Part shown: positions 19,701 to 29,091 of the stretch, in pieces
How the letters are laid out: every line of letters begins with the position of its first letter
How positions within the stretch are numbered: position 1 is the stretch's first letter
Assembly (NCBI GenBank): GCA_021199295.1
Contig: JAJQII010000067.1
Coordinates: forward strand, 1-64,000
Length of the DNA: 64,000 nucleotides
Source of the DNA: Clostridia bacterium
GTDB lineage: Bacteria; Bacillota; Clostridia; Christensenellales; Borkfalkiaceae
Direction of reading: 5' to 3'
The notes under the pieces: generated by a model
Database searches by the model: none
The model's input: only the letters and a program-made list of their open reading frames with translations
Told to the model about the DNA's origin: nothing
Position numbers and translations under genes: made by a program

Positions 19701-22026
19701 AGGCAGCTTTGCGTTCAGCGGAACAGCCCTTACCACGGTAGAAATTCCCGCAAATGTTGAAACAATAGGCGACGGAGCGTTCTATAATTGCGGCAGCCTT
19801 GCCACGGTAACGTTTAACGGCACTGCTTTAAAAACCGTGGGCGACTACGCGTTTATGAATACGGCATTAACGGCGGTAACCCTGCCTGCTTCGGTGACGA
19901 GCGTGGGCAGCTACGCGTTCTGTTCAGCGCCGCTTACGTCGTTCAGCTTTACGCCTTCGGCAAATGCAACCATAGGCGACTATGCGTTCGCGGATACCGA
20001 CCTTACAAGCATAGACCTCGACAGCAATATATCTTATATCGGCGAAGGGGCGTTCTATAACTGTACGGCGCTTACCACAGCTACGTTAAACGGCGTTACA
20101 AGCATGGGCGACTACGCGTTCTACGGGGCGGAAAATTTAAGCACCGTAACCTTTACAAGCGGCTGCGGAACGGTGGGCGACTACACGTTCTACTACTGCG
20201 ATAACCTTACCACGGTATCGCTCGCAAGCAGCATTAAAGAGATTGGCACAGGGGCGTTTGCCGAATGTACGTCGCTTACTACCATAGATTTAAGCAATAT
20301 CCAGACGGTAAACAGCTACGCGTTCTACGAATGCACAAGCCTTGCGGATATCAATCTTTCAAACGCTAAAACTATAGGCGACTTCGCGTTCTACGGCAAC
20401 GCCGCCACAACTATAACCATACCCGCAACGTTAGGCTCTACAACCACGAGCACGGTTTCCCAGCTTTCAGGCGGCGCGGTATACGGCATAGATATTTATT
20501 ACGATTACGAATACACGTATTCCTCGCTAGGCGCAGGCGCGTTCGCGGGCGCTGCAAACCTTACTAAGTTTGTAGTGGCAGACGGCAACAACGACTACTT
20601 TACCGATGCTAGCGGCGTACTGTACCGCGTGCTTTCTGACGGAAGTTACGAGCTTGCCGCTTACCCGTCGGCGGCTACGGCGACAAGCTACACCGTGTTA
20701 GACGACACGTCCCGCATAGAGGCTTACGCGTTCGCCGACCTTACGGCAGGCAAACTTACCTCGGTAACGCTCCCCTACGAAACCACTTCGATAGGCATAG
20801 GCGCGTTCTATAACAGCGGTGTAACCAATTACGTGTTCACAAGCTACATAGCTCCCACGCTTGAAGCAGAGGTAAGCTATAACACAATGTCGAGCGACGA
20901 AAATGTATACGGCTATTACGAGTATTACATGACCTACCTCGACGGCGAGGGCGGCGGCATCTACCGCGGTTTGTATAACACCAACTTTGCCGACAGCCTG
21001 ATAAATTACATACCCGACCTTATGTACTGCATAAAGAACAGCACATACCCCAACGGGACAAGCGCTTCTACAACAACGTCTACGCTTACGGTAAGCTATC
21101 CTACAAACGGTACGGGCTACAGTAACTACGTATACAGCAACTACTTCGGCACAAAGACTTTAACCGAGGCGGTGCTCAACACCAATTCGTACAACGTTTA
21201 TATCAACCTTACAAGGAACTGGTACGATTTAACCACAATCAACGCATGGGCTACCGATAACGAAAAGTACAGCACAGAAAATGCCGAAGTAGTGGCTATG
21301 GTACAAGCTTTCTGCGAACTTGTAAAACAGACGCACGCTTACTACAATAATATGAAGAACGACGCCGAGCAGATGGAACTTCTTACTGCGGCGCTTGCCG
21401 AATACGGCATAAGTATAGACCTTCTTACCCAGACAGAAGATGCTCTGTCGGCGGTAAAGGAAAAATTCGGCATAACCGTTACCATAAGCGCGATAGAGGC
21501 AGATACTTCAAGCTACAAGTCTGAATACGTAGCGGGCGAATACTTCGATATGACGGGTTTGATAGTGGTAGTTACCTACGACGACTATTCCGAAGTTTAC
21601 TATACCTACGAAGACGGCGACCTTGAACTTGATCCCGAATACGCTGTGGCGCTCACCTCTACAATGAACGTTGTCAAGGTAAACATAACAGCACTTTCAA
21701 GGACTGTCCGCCTTTCTATCTCGGTTACAGAGGGTGACGGCACGGCGGCAGCCGACGGCAGCGGGCTCTCCACAGGCGCTATAATAGGCATAGTGGTAGG
21801 CTGCGTTGTGGTTGTCGCGGCGGCAGCTGCGGCAGTGGTAGTAGTGCTTATCTTACGCAAAAAGAAGGGTGCTGCGGCGGTTGCTAAGACGGAAGAAACT
21901 TCTGAAGTAACCGAAGAATCTGAAGAAACCGAGGCAGAAGTATCTGAAACGGAAGTTACCGATACTGAAGAAAATAAAACTGACAACTCTGGCAGCAAGC
22001 CGGGTGATTCAGGAGAAGTTGATTAA
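13792..22026 (+). CDS. Giant cell-surface S8 subtilisin-like serine protease with Big2-like domain, BspA-type LRR array and C-terminal TM anchor
   Basis: Triad motifs VAILDTGLDYTHEAF (Asp), SNHGTHVAGIIAG (His), MSGTSMATPNVSGLMA (Ser); I9-like propeptide; SSDTSVATVDSNGNVTLKKKGSAIITATADG; many IGxxAFxxCTxLTxVxIPxSVxxI repeats; GAIIGIVVGCVVVVAAAAAAVVVVLILRKKKG. Confidence 0.93.
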   Translation: MKFRSRFFWEEMKKFACLFLAIVLVLSLTVGDYTGLSLGEADASAETTSTTVSYSDVTGSMNFSDLQVSNFSSSVLTGTSSSTTSTYETMTVLVSFSDDSMLDAADGTSIEKYETTTEGKKTAENIEEVQKKFYQSLSSEGIAYEKVYSYKNIDNAVAIEIDTSYVSDIKEMEGVDSVVICETYSKPETTETTSTSSTTNATSVYATGVYDSSKYVEDYGGKGMTVAILDTGLDYTHEAFRLTDDTNDYYYAYSQEFKANVKWTKDDISNIMADSENYHLHASGDVYVSEKVPFAFDYSDNDTDVYPSYSNHGTHVAGIIAGRSAYYTNSDGEIVYKDGYNADNTYEYTTSDGYTQIFTDSSCSTLATEEFIGVAPYAQLVICKVFTDDLDSTDIGGATTEDILAALEDCVELGVDVINMSLGSTNGFSSTNDGDDEGAYMEKVYSSIGEHGISLVVAASNDYSSGYGSNFGTNLASNPDSGTVGSPSTYSSAISVASISGKKSQYLVANAGTDNETSVYFRQSADENSVDYDFVEQMLELGANNNYYTTYYDSESGTQVQTLLIKYVVIPGVGQTTSYTQTIKNIISQAHADGYLIVALVKRGTNTFQDKVENAMNAGVDGVLVYNNVAGEIKMTIGDIEDPIPAISTTQVTGQALVDGATNYEGYLTISTAYEAGPFMSDFSSWGVTSDLKLKPEITAHGGEITSSVPGGYTEMSGTSMATPNVSGLMANILSYIKQNYDTTFASVFTDSATKEITYSQKTATELAYQLMMSTATIVYDSDGLPYSPRKQGAGLASLDNLVSTNAYLYTKDETVKSAHGDYIVDTGGRPKIELGEDENKVGEYTLKFYFKNVSGGDMSFTLNTMFFTESLSLDGLAVAEQAYTLEGQSSAVWTINGQTYSNGDTVTFASGDTEIYVTLTLTAADKAYLDASFVNGMFVEGFLQLESTTDSQCDLSIPFMGFYGDWESAPMLDYDAYEIAEIEADTSIDDEEKASETVWATQAYTMYWNESYVLPMGSFLYSQDEDATQIYASEEYCAVSCYNDETADSSNSSSYMTSYAIKGLYAGLLRNAKYVTVTMTDATTGEEIYTKVVYRVGKAVAGGGSASPAYVKLELTPEELGLVENGTYRLEFNFFFQSMDEEITEDNTFSFSFTVDYTAPVLEDVRIRYEDYNDTNGNAQQHVYLDLDVYDNHYAMAVLLCYYDKKVTTNDEGDTVTENQLVLATDYVTPVYNAVKNGTTTVTIQIDDLMDLIKEGREFYVEIDDYALNHSIYKLSINTATSSVLPDTFSVSGATADSKTSTVTTSFNDSGELCVTLGRLDTCTVSLDYDTETYSSANLSNFTWSVISGKGYVDVQNGQIVGLKAGSGVITVAGAGGEAYKINVTVTESTKTLSITGMSFGTIFNASDVPVQASGVVEVNIDQDITLEVQYDPWYYTSVNEVSLEWSSSDTSVATVDSNGNVTLKKKGSAIITATADGKAAYTTSVTLSVQEPFTVSSMSLTDYTGAGGVVYIPTDMNITSIGEEAFKDNTDITAVIIPKSVTSIGKKAFYGCTNLKYVFFVDVTTQDVADAELTLINAEAFEGCTSLEYVDFSNCKTFTVAKYAFSGCTNLKVIKGIENMGTAYDGVFEGCTSLVGSLSADSSVNLVNSITYYDGSTLYEDIDGLTTLVKSTSAGSMSDVTLNLSESATSSTTSATCVININSMDYMANGTNNTLDITGLHVSGSGVFSDCDSVTNISMGEFTSLGYAMFCGCEGITDVTIKTADVGAYAFYDCVNLGTVTFSGVKNGTIGRYAFAASDEFGLTTVTFNDDVTISSIGDYAFSYSWISEFSLPSGLTSLGEDLFYGGKLNELVITTDISDVTFTGTTFASVNNITLGDVSLYEAVEALVVENNILYNKDKTKVILALNKQSSYEIAADVTEIGNYAFSGNTSLTSVTIPDKVKTIGESAFYNCTSLANVTIPDSVKTIGSFAFSGTALTTVEIPANVETIGDGAFYNCGSLATVTFNGTALKTVGDYAFMNTALTAVTLPASVTSVGSYAFCSAPLTSFSFTPSANATIGDYAFADTDLTSIDLDSNISYIGEGAFYNCTALTTATLNGVTSMGDYAFYGAENLSTVTFTSGCGTVGDYTFYYCDNLTTVSLASSIKEIGTGAFAECTSLTTIDLSNIQTVNSYAFYECTSLADINLSNAKTIGDFAFYGNAATTITIPATLGSTTTSTVSQLSGGAVYGIDIYYDYEYTYSSLGAGAFAGAANLTKFVVADGNNDYFTDASGVLYRVLSDGSYELAAYPSAATATSYTVLDDTSRIEAYAFADLTAGKLTSVTLPYETTSIGIGAFYNSGVTNYVFTSYIAPTLEAEVSYNTMSSDENVYGYYEYYMTYLDGEGGGIYRGLYNTNFADSLINYIPDLMYCIKNSTYPNGTSASTTTSTLTVSYPTNGTGYSNYVYSNYFGTKTLTEAVLNTNSYNVYINLTRNWYDLTTINAWATDNEKYSTENAEVVAMVQAFCELVKQTHAYYNNMKNDAEQMELLTAALAEYGISIDLLTQTEDALSAVKEKFGITVTISAIEADTSSYKSEYVAGEYFDMTGLIVVVTYDDYSEVYYTYEDGDLELDPEYAVALTSTMNVVKVNITALSRTVRLSISVTEGDGTAAADGSGLSTGAIIGIVVGCVVVVAAAAAAVVVVLILRKKKGAAAVAKTEETSEVTEESEETEAEVSETEVTDTEENKTDNSGSKPGDSGEVD

Positions 22027-22027
22027 T

Positions 22028-23716
22028 ATGAGTAAAACAAGGATCAGATTAATATTAATCCTTGCCGTGTGCATGGTTGCCTGCCTGTTTACAGGCTGTT
22101 CGATAGGCTTCGACACTTACGAAGAAGTGCTTGAAAACTACAACATAGCGGCGCAGGTAACCTACTACTCTAACGGCGGATATTTTAATCAGAACACGTC
22201 GATTTTAAGCAGGGAGATAGAGTTTACCACAGGCAGTAAATTCTATAACATCAAAGAAGGCACTGGCGTTTCTGAAGTAAACCGCACCAACTACGATTTA
22301 GTGGGCTGGTATTACGTTAAACAGGTTTACCTTACCGAAACCAACGAAGACGGCGAACAGGAAGAAGTTTTGTACTTTGTACTCGATATCGACGACGACG
22401 TGGTAAAGGCTTTCCCCAGCACAACCGACGCGAACGGCAACACCGTTTACTACTTTTCGTACACGTCCCAGTACAGTACGGGTGAAGAAGCTGAAGACGA
22501 GGACGATGAATCCGAGGAACTTGACGAAGACGCTGAAATAGACTTGAGCGACCTTACCACGGTAATGTACTACGTGCCGTATAACGGCGGCTGGATAATG
22601 AGCCAGGAAGACTACGACTATTATATCCGCCTTAAAAAGCAGAACACAAGCGATACCTCTATCAACGTGCCCAACCTTGAACTCGGCGACGCCGTGGATA
22701 CAAGTATAACGTTAGAAGACGGCTCTCACCTGTACGTTGTTGCCGACTGGACAAAGTCGGTAAGCATAAACTACGTTCTTGTTATGAAGGAAGGGGAGAC
22801 TGCTACCAGCTTAAAAGTAACCTCCGGCGGGGAGACTGCTACGGTAAGCGAAGGTGGAACGCTGTTCAGCGAATACTTCGGCACAAACAGCTCCCTTACC
22901 CGCAGCGATACCGAGGCATTGCCCGTAACGTTAGAAGACGGCACGCTAATAGGCTACTATTACGATAAGGATTGTAACAAGGCAGTAAACGGCGCAAGCA
23001 TAGCCAAACCCACAGAAGAAGACGAAGAGGGCAACCTTACCGACGTAACCATTTACGCGCAGTGCATTTCCGGCGTGTGGAATATACTCCGTTCGGCAGC
23101 CGACGTGCAGACTATGTTCGGGGGCGGCAGCAGTAATTATTACCTGCTTAAAGATATAGATTGTTATGAAATTACCGTATCGCCTATGGCGGCATTCAGC
23201 GGCATTATACAGGGCAACGGCTATACATTAAGTAACCTTAAAGTAAGCTCGTCGAGCTTAAGTAACAACACAAGGACAATGCTTTTCGGCATTATAGCAA
23301 AGGGTGCTAAAATAAGCGGGCTTACGATAGACGGCGTTACCATAACTTATTCAACGGACAGCAGGGCGCAGTCGTTAAATATCTACCTTATAGGCATGGC
23401 GGCGCAGAACACTGAAAAAGGCGACTTTGATATATCGGGGCTTACCCTTAAAAATGTGGATATGACGGTAACGCTTGCCACTTACAGCAACAACGAAACC
23501 GGCTATACTATGATAAGGAATATCCAGTATATAAACGGCGTTTACGAAGATGACAACTGGCTGTACGGCAGTATGACTGACTACGTAAACAACAGTAACG
23601 GCGTAGACTATCTTGACAGCGACTTTACAACCACCTACGGCGGGGCGACTATACAAGGTTACACCCTTAAGATAGTAACGGGCGGCACAACCACGGTTGT
23701 TGCGTCTTCAAACTGA
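22028..23716 (+). CDS. Surface lipoprotein with GLUG-like C-terminal region
   Basis: Lipobox LAVCMVACLFTGCSIG; start MSKTRIRL just after the protease stop; FSGIIQGNGYTLSNLKVSSSS resembles a segment of the 9230 lipoprotein. Confidence 0.7.
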   Translation: MSKTRIRLILILAVCMVACLFTGCSIGFDTYEEVLENYNIAAQVTYYSNGGYFNQNTSILSREIEFTTGSKFYNIKEGTGVSEVNRTNYDLVGWYYVKQVYLTETNEDGEQEEVLYFVLDIDDDVVKAFPSTTDANGNTVYYFSYTSQYSTGEEAEDEDDESEELDEDAEIDLSDLTTVMYYVPYNGGWIMSQEDYDYYIRLKKQNTSDTSINVPNLELGDAVDTSITLEDGSHLYVVADWTKSVSINYVLVMKEGETATSLKVTSGGETATVSEGGTLFSEYFGTNSSLTRSDTEALPVTLEDGTLIGYYYDKDCNKAVNGASIAKPTEEDEEGNLTDVTIYAQCISGVWNILRSAADVQTMFGGGSSNYYLLKDIDCYEITVSPMAAFSGIIQGNGYTLSNLKVSSSSLSNNTRTMLFGIIAKGAKISGLTIDGVTITYSTDSRAQSLNIYLIGMAAQNTEKGDFDISGLTLKNVDMTVTLATYSNNETGYTMIRNIQYINGVYEDDNWLYGSMTDYVNNSNGVDYLDSDFTTTYGGATIQGYTLKIVTGGTTTVVASSN

Positions 23717-23770
23717 TATTTGCGGGCGCAAGCCTGCCTTAATATAAACAAAAACGGAGGACTATTATCT

Positions 23771-26404
23771 ATGAAGAAAATAGTAAAAAGCGGTATAATA
23801 GCTGCATTGTGCGCTATGCTTGTGCTGCCTACGGTGGCATGCAGCGGCAGCGCTTACGACAACGAAACCCGCAAATTTTCTATGGCTATAGGCGCGATAG
23901 ACGGCAACTTTAACCCGTTCTTTTACACGGCTGCCAACGACGGCACTGTAGCTTCTATGACGCAGGCAGCGATGCTTACCACCGATAACGATGGCAATAT
24001 CGCCTGCGGCGAGGATTACCCCACGGTAGTAAAAGACTACACAATCAAGTATTACGATACTAACAACAACGAAATAGGCAGCGATTCGGCAACGAGTGCC
24101 ACAACCGACCACACCACCTATTCGTTCCTTATCAAAAACGGTATGAAGTTCAGCGACGGCGAAGACCTTACCGTTATGGACGTTCTGTTCAGCCTGTACG
24201 TAAATATCGATAAGGCTTACACAGGTTCGGCTACGCTGTATTCCAACGATATCCAGGGGCTTAAAGCCTACCGCGAACAGGAGAATATCAGTGATGACGC
24301 TAACCTTTCCAGCGATACCAGCTTCAACACCCAGGCACAGCAGCGTATAACAAACATTATAAACTACTGCACCAACACCAACGCAAGTGTTTCTAACGTT
24401 ACGCAGGTTCAGAATGATATCGAAACGGTAAAGAAGTTATTCCTTGAAGAGCTTACCTCTGACTGGACCACGGCAGAAGAAACTTTCGGCAGCAGGGACG
24501 AGGACACCTTTGAATATACCTTTACCGAAACATGGCAGTATTACTATCTGCAGGAAGGCGTTATCTCCGTTCTTACCGAAAAGAACTCTAACAACGCCAC
24601 GGTAGAAAAGAAGGATGCTAACGGCAAGTACCTTACCACGCTCGACGAAGAGACGATGTACGCCACCGAAGTGGAAAACGCCAAGAAAGACGCTTCAGCA
24701 ATAAAAGCGTATACCGATAAGGGCTACGACGAGGAAACGGCTGTAGAGTACGTCGTGCGCGACTTCTGCATCAACTACATCTGGGAGAGCATGACGGGCG
24801 GCTACGGCGCAGAAAACACCGTTAAATCGGGCATAGCCACCATATGCCAGTACTGGGGCACGGCAAGCACCGCCCTCGAAGAAATCGCTGGCGAAATAAG
24901 GACGGCGTATTATTCAGCCCTTAAGGAGTCTAACGGCGGCAATCTTGTTATTCCCACAATTTCAGGCGTAACCGTTAGCAGGGTAACCAACTTCAACGGC
25001 GAAAACCTTGGCGACGCATACGACGTGCTCACCATAACCATAAACGATGTAGACCCTAAAGCTATATGGAACTTCGCATTCTCGGTATGCCCGCTGCATT
25101 ACTATTCGGGCACGTTCGAAGGCAAGAACTATGTTAAGGCAGCCCAGGATGACTACGCGGCATATCTTGCGGCTTACGAAAAGGGCGACAGCTACACTTT
25201 AACCGAATTCGGCGTTGAATGCGGCAACAGCGACTTCTTCAACGACGTTCTTCAGGATACAGCTAAAAACGGTCTTCCCGTGGGCGCAGGTGCTTACGCG
25301 GCTTCCAATTCTTCGGGCACGAAGGGCGACTCCGATTCATTCTATACAAACAAGTACGTTTACTATATGCGCAACGAATACTTCTATACTATGGGCGAAG
25401 GCATAGAAAACGCCAAAATCAAGTATATAGTATACAGCGAAATGAGCGACAACAGCATCCTCAACGCCCTTATAGAGCAAGAGGTTGACTACGGCACGCC
25501 TTCGGCGACGACTAAAAACCAGACGCAGCTGTCTGCGGCAAGCAGTTATCTTGACTCGGGCACGCTGTACGATACAAACGGCTACGGCTATGTGGGCATA
25601 AACCCCAAATACGTGCCCGATGTGAAAATCAGGCAGGCTATCATGAAGGCGATGAACACCGCCACCATATTAAACTACTATTCAACTGAATACGCTTCTA
25701 CAATTTACCGCCCGATGAGCAAGACCTCCTGGGCATATCCCGAAAACTGCACCGAGTATTACTCTATTGCCCATACCGAAAGTGTTACGGAAATTAAAAA
25801 ACTTGTAGAGAGCGCGGGTTATTACCCCAACAGCGACGGTATCTATACCAACGGCACAACAACGTGTAAGTTCACGTTTACTATAGCGGGCGATTCCACC
25901 GACCACCCCGCATACGATATGTTCTGCGACGCTAAGGAACTGCTTGAACAGTGCGGCTTTGAAATCACTGTAAAAACCGACTCCACGGCACTCAACAAAT
26001 TAGCTACAGGTAACCTGGAAGTATGGGCGGCTGCATGGTCTTCTGCCATCGACCCCGATCTTTACCAGGTTTACCATAAAGACAGCACGGCGAGCAGCGT
26101 TAAGAACTGGAACTATTCAGAAATTCTTTCAGATTCCAATAAATGGGGCTACGAATATGCCATTATCCAGGAACTCAGCGACGTTATAGACGACGCCAGG
26201 GAAACCAACAACCAGACAACCCGTAAGTCGCTCTATTCTACGGCGTTAGACCTTATTATGGATCTTGCCGTGGAACTGCCCACTTACCAGCGTAAGGATA
26301 ACGAGGTTTACAACAAGTCTGTAATAGACTCAAGCTCTTTAAACCAGAATCCTTCCACATACGCGTCCCTGATAGACAGAATCTGGGAAGTAGAATATAA
26401 TTAA
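23771..26404 (+). CDS. Oligopeptide ABC transporter substrate-binding lipoprotein (SBP_bac_5)
   Basis: Lipobox LVLPTVACSGSAYD; FLIKNGMKFSDGEDLTVMDVLFSLYV; VPDVKIRQAIMKAMNTATIL; followed by OppBCDF. Confidence 0.9.
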   Translation: MKKIVKSGIIAALCAMLVLPTVACSGSAYDNETRKFSMAIGAIDGNFNPFFYTAANDGTVASMTQAAMLTTDNDGNIACGEDYPTVVKDYTIKYYDTNNNEIGSDSATSATTDHTTYSFLIKNGMKFSDGEDLTVMDVLFSLYVNIDKAYTGSATLYSNDIQGLKAYREQENISDDANLSSDTSFNTQAQQRITNIINYCTNTNASVSNVTQVQNDIETVKKLFLEELTSDWTTAEETFGSRDEDTFEYTFTETWQYYYLQEGVISVLTEKNSNNATVEKKDANGKYLTTLDEETMYATEVENAKKDASAIKAYTDKGYDEETAVEYVVRDFCINYIWESMTGGYGAENTVKSGIATICQYWGTASTALEEIAGEIRTAYYSALKESNGGNLVIPTISGVTVSRVTNFNGENLGDAYDVLTITINDVDPKAIWNFAFSVCPLHYYSGTFEGKNYVKAAQDDYAAYLAAYEKGDSYTLTEFGVECGNSDFFNDVLQDTAKNGLPVGAGAYAASNSSGTKGDSDSFYTNKYVYYMRNEYFYTMGEGIENAKIKYIVYSEMSDNSILNALIEQEVDYGTPSATTKNQTQLSAASSYLDSGTLYDTNGYGYVGINPKYVPDVKIRQAIMKAMNTATILNYYSTEYASTIYRPMSKTSWAYPENCTEYYSIAHTESVTEIKKLVESAGYYPNSDGIYTNGTTTCKFTFTIAGDSTDHPAYDMFCDAKELLEQCGFEITVKTDSTALNKLATGNLEVWAAAWSSAIDPDLYQVYHKDSTASSVKNWNYSEILSDSNKWGYEYAIIQELSDVIDDARETNNQTTRKSLYSTALDLIMDLAVELPTYQRKDNEVYNKSVIDSSSLNQNPSTYASLIDRIWEVEYN

Positions 26405-26459
26405 TAGATAATTCTTGCCTTTCCCTTTATGGGCGGCGTAAGGGCGGTGTTATTGCACC

Positions 26460-26940
26460 ATTTGATAATGAGCGGCACACACCTACCTGTCATTGCGTGC
26501 GAGCGTTAGCGACACTCTAAGCACCTTATTGTAAAAGGTTTCAGATAATAAGGCTTAGATGGGTCTCTACCCCGTGGCAATCTCGCGAGGATTCGCGACC
26601 AGCAGGCAGGACGGCAGATTAGTCGTTTAAGAATAATACGTTTATTCTAATTCGCCACCATATTATCTGAAAACCCCTTCGCCACAAGTGGCTCTCTGTC
26701 TCAACGGTGGTAAGGAATTTTCCCACCGTCTCGGTCACCACAAACGCTTTACTTATGCGTTTGTTCATCTCGCCAATCCAAACGGTGTACTACACCGTTT
26801 GGGGAATGTTGGCTCGTCCTTACAGGGGACGCAAGAATAAGGTGTTTTATAAGTGTCGCTATCGCTCGCACGCTAAGAGCGATAGCGAACGCGCAGAAAG
26901 CCAGGCAAAAACGCTTTTCAGCTATCAAACCACCTTTTCA
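26460..26940. repeat. Composite intergenic repeat region inside the opp gene cluster
   Basis: 26497-26554 matches 6878-6934 with about one mismatch; 26566-26621 matches 7038-7093; 26853-26935 is an inverted copy of 6816-6893. Confidence 0.8.
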
Positions 26941-26994
26941 GGCGGAGAATTATCAGAATACAAAACTTCTTTTTTACAGGAGTATTAACTACCA

Positions 26995-27999
26995 ATGGTA
27001 AAATATGTTATCAAAAGGCTTCTGCTTGCGGTGTTCATCTTATTGGGCGTTTCAGTAATACTGTATGCCCTTATAAGGTGCATGCCTATAGATATTATCC
27101 AGACCAAGTTCAACGGGCTTGTGCAAAGCGGCGCAATGACCGAAGACGAACTTTACCGTATGTACGAGCTGTACGGGCTCGAACCTGACGGCGCAACATT
27201 CTGGGGCGTTATATCGGGCTACTTCGGCTGGCTGGGTAATCTTTTGCAGGGCGATCTCGGCGTAAGCTGGACTTCGGGGCGCGACGTAGGCGATATGATA
27301 TTCCAGAACATGGGCGTATCTTTCGGTATTTCCTTTGTTTCGCTTATCATAGAACTTATAATAGCCATTCCCCTTGGCATAAAGTGCGCTTGCAACCAGT
27401 ACGGCAAGCTGGACTATACCGTAACCGTTCTGGTTATGATAGGTATTTCCTTCCCGTCGTTCTTCCTCGGCAACCTGCTTATAAAGTGGTTTGCCCTCGA
27501 TCTGGGCTGGTTCGAAACAGGCAAGCTGTATTCGGCTAACCTCGCTTCTGACGCAAGCTGGATAGAGACGTTCGGCAATATGCTGTGGCATCTTGTGCTG
27601 CCTATGATAGTGTTAGTCGTTTTAAACGTTGGCTCTACCATAAGGTATATGCGTACCAACACGTTAGAGGTGCTCACGGCAGACTACATACGTACCGCCC
27701 GCGCAAAGGGCCTTTCAGAAGGAAAGGTAGTGTACAAGCACGTTTTCCGCAACACGGCAATTCCCCTCGTTACAATGCTTGCGGGCACTCTGCCAGGTCT
27801 TTTCGGCGGCGCGATGATTACCGAAACGGTATTCAACTTGCCGGGCATTGGTAACACCGCGTATCAGGCGCTTGTAGCCGGTGATATACCCTTTATAATG
27901 GGCTACAATATGTTTATAGCCGTTCTTACGGTAATAGGCATACTGCTTTCAGATATAGCGTACGCGCTTGTAGACCCGAGGGTAAAACTGACGAAGTAA
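26995..27999 (+). CDS. oppB: Oligopeptide ABC transporter permease
   Basis: RYMRTNTLEVLTADYIRTARAKGLSEGKVVYKHVFRNTAIPLVTMLAG EAA loop. Confidence 0.95.
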   Translation: MVKYVIKRLLLAVFILLGVSVILYALIRCMPIDIIQTKFNGLVQSGAMTEDELYRMYELYGLEPDGATFWGVISGYFGWLGNLLQGDLGVSWTSGRDVGDMIFQNMGVSFGISFVSLIIELIIAIPLGIKCACNQYGKLDYTVTVLVMIGISFPSFFLGNLLIKWFALDLGWFETGKLYSANLASDASWIETFGNMLWHLVLPMIVLVVLNVGSTIRYMRTNTLEVLTADYIRTARAKGLSEGKVVYKHVFRNTAIPLVTMLAGTLPGLFGGAMITETVFNLPGIGNTAYQALVAGDIPFIMGYNMFIAVLTVIGILLSDIAYALVDPRVKLTK

Positions 28000-28008
28000 A
28001 GGTGACAT

Positions 28009-29088
28009 ATGGAAGAAAAAGTATTAAATTCCCCCATTCAGCAGCCTGAAGAAAGTACTGACGGCTCGGGCAACTTTAACGACAATCTGCACGGCGAAAA
28101 CCTGCGCGACAGGGTAAAAGTGCTTTCCCCGGGGCGTACTGTAGCAAAACGGTTTTTCCGCTCCAAGCTGTCTGTAATCGGGCTGGTTATATTGATAGCG
28201 CTCTTTTTATTCAGCTTTGTAGGCCCGCTTCTCTCCCCCTGGGGCGAAAAAGAGGTAGACACTAACCCCGACAACATAGAACCCGAAGTTACCATTACGG
28301 CTGTAAATTACGAGGGCGAAGACGGCGAAACGTACACGGCTTACGTCGTTTCGCTGTTCTATCCCACGGTAAACGCCAACGGCGGCATAAGCTGGCAGCA
28401 CTGGATGGGCACGGACTCCCACGGTTACGATATATTCACCCGCCTTATGTACGGCGGCAGGGTGTCGCTTACCATAGGCTTTGTAGTCGTCTTGATAGAG
28501 GCGGCGATAGGCATAGTTATGGGCGGCCTCGCGGGATTCTTCGGCGGCTGGGTAGATAACCTTATAATGCGTATTGTCGACGTGCTGGCTTGTATACCGT
28601 CGCTGCCTATACTGCTTATACTGTCGGTTATATTTAACGATATAAACTCAATAAGTAAACTATATTACATGATGCTAATCCTCTCTTTTATGAGCTGGGG
28701 AGGCGTCGCCAGACTGGTCCGAGGGCAGATCCTGTCGCTGCGCGAGCAAGACTTTATGCTTGCGGCAAAATGCTCGGGTCTGTCCACAGGTTCAAAAATC
28801 TTCAAGCATCTTATGCCTAACGTAGTGCCCCAGCTTATCGTTTCGATGACTCTGGGACTGGGCAGCGCAATTCTTATGGAGGCGACTTTGGGTTACCTCA
28901 ACTTAGGTGCGCCGCTCGGCACGGCTACGTGGGGCACGATGATCCAGTCGGCTTCTGACCTTACGTACCTGCAGTACTATCCCAACTTCTGGCTGGGTGC
29001 AGGCGTATGTATAACGCTGGCGGTTCTCGCGTTTAACTTTGTCGGCGACGGTTTAAGAGACGCCTTCGATCCCAAAATGAAGAGGTAA
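28009..29088 (+). CDS. oppC: Oligopeptide ABC transporter permease
   Basis: ARLVRGQILSLREQDFMLAAKCSGLSTGSKIFKHLMPNVVPQLIV; GTDSHGYDIFTRLMYGGRVSL. Confidence 0.95.
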   Translation: MEEKVLNSPIQQPEESTDGSGNFNDNLHGENLRDRVKVLSPGRTVAKRFFRSKLSVIGLVILIALFLFSFVGPLLSPWGEKEVDTNPDNIEPEVTITAVNYEGEDGETYTAYVVSLFYPTVNANGGISWQHWMGTDSHGYDIFTRLMYGGRVSLTIGFVVVLIEAAIGIVMGGLAGFFGGWVDNLIMRIVDVLACIPSLPILLILSVIFNDINSISKLYYMMLILSFMSWGGVARLVRGQILSLREQDFMLAAKCSGLSTGSKIFKHLMPNVVPQLIVSMTLGLGSAILMEATLGYLNLGAPLGTATWGTMIQSASDLTYLQYYPNFWLGAGVCITLAVLAFNFVGDGLRDAFDPKMKR

Positions 29089-29091
29089 AAT

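Noticed and set aside
18330-20830. Repetitive DNA-like signal inside the subtilase gene, considered as a repeat or CRISPR array
   Set aside because: Explained by coding of degenerate BspA-type LRRs; periodicity is in protein, no identical direct repeats with spacers
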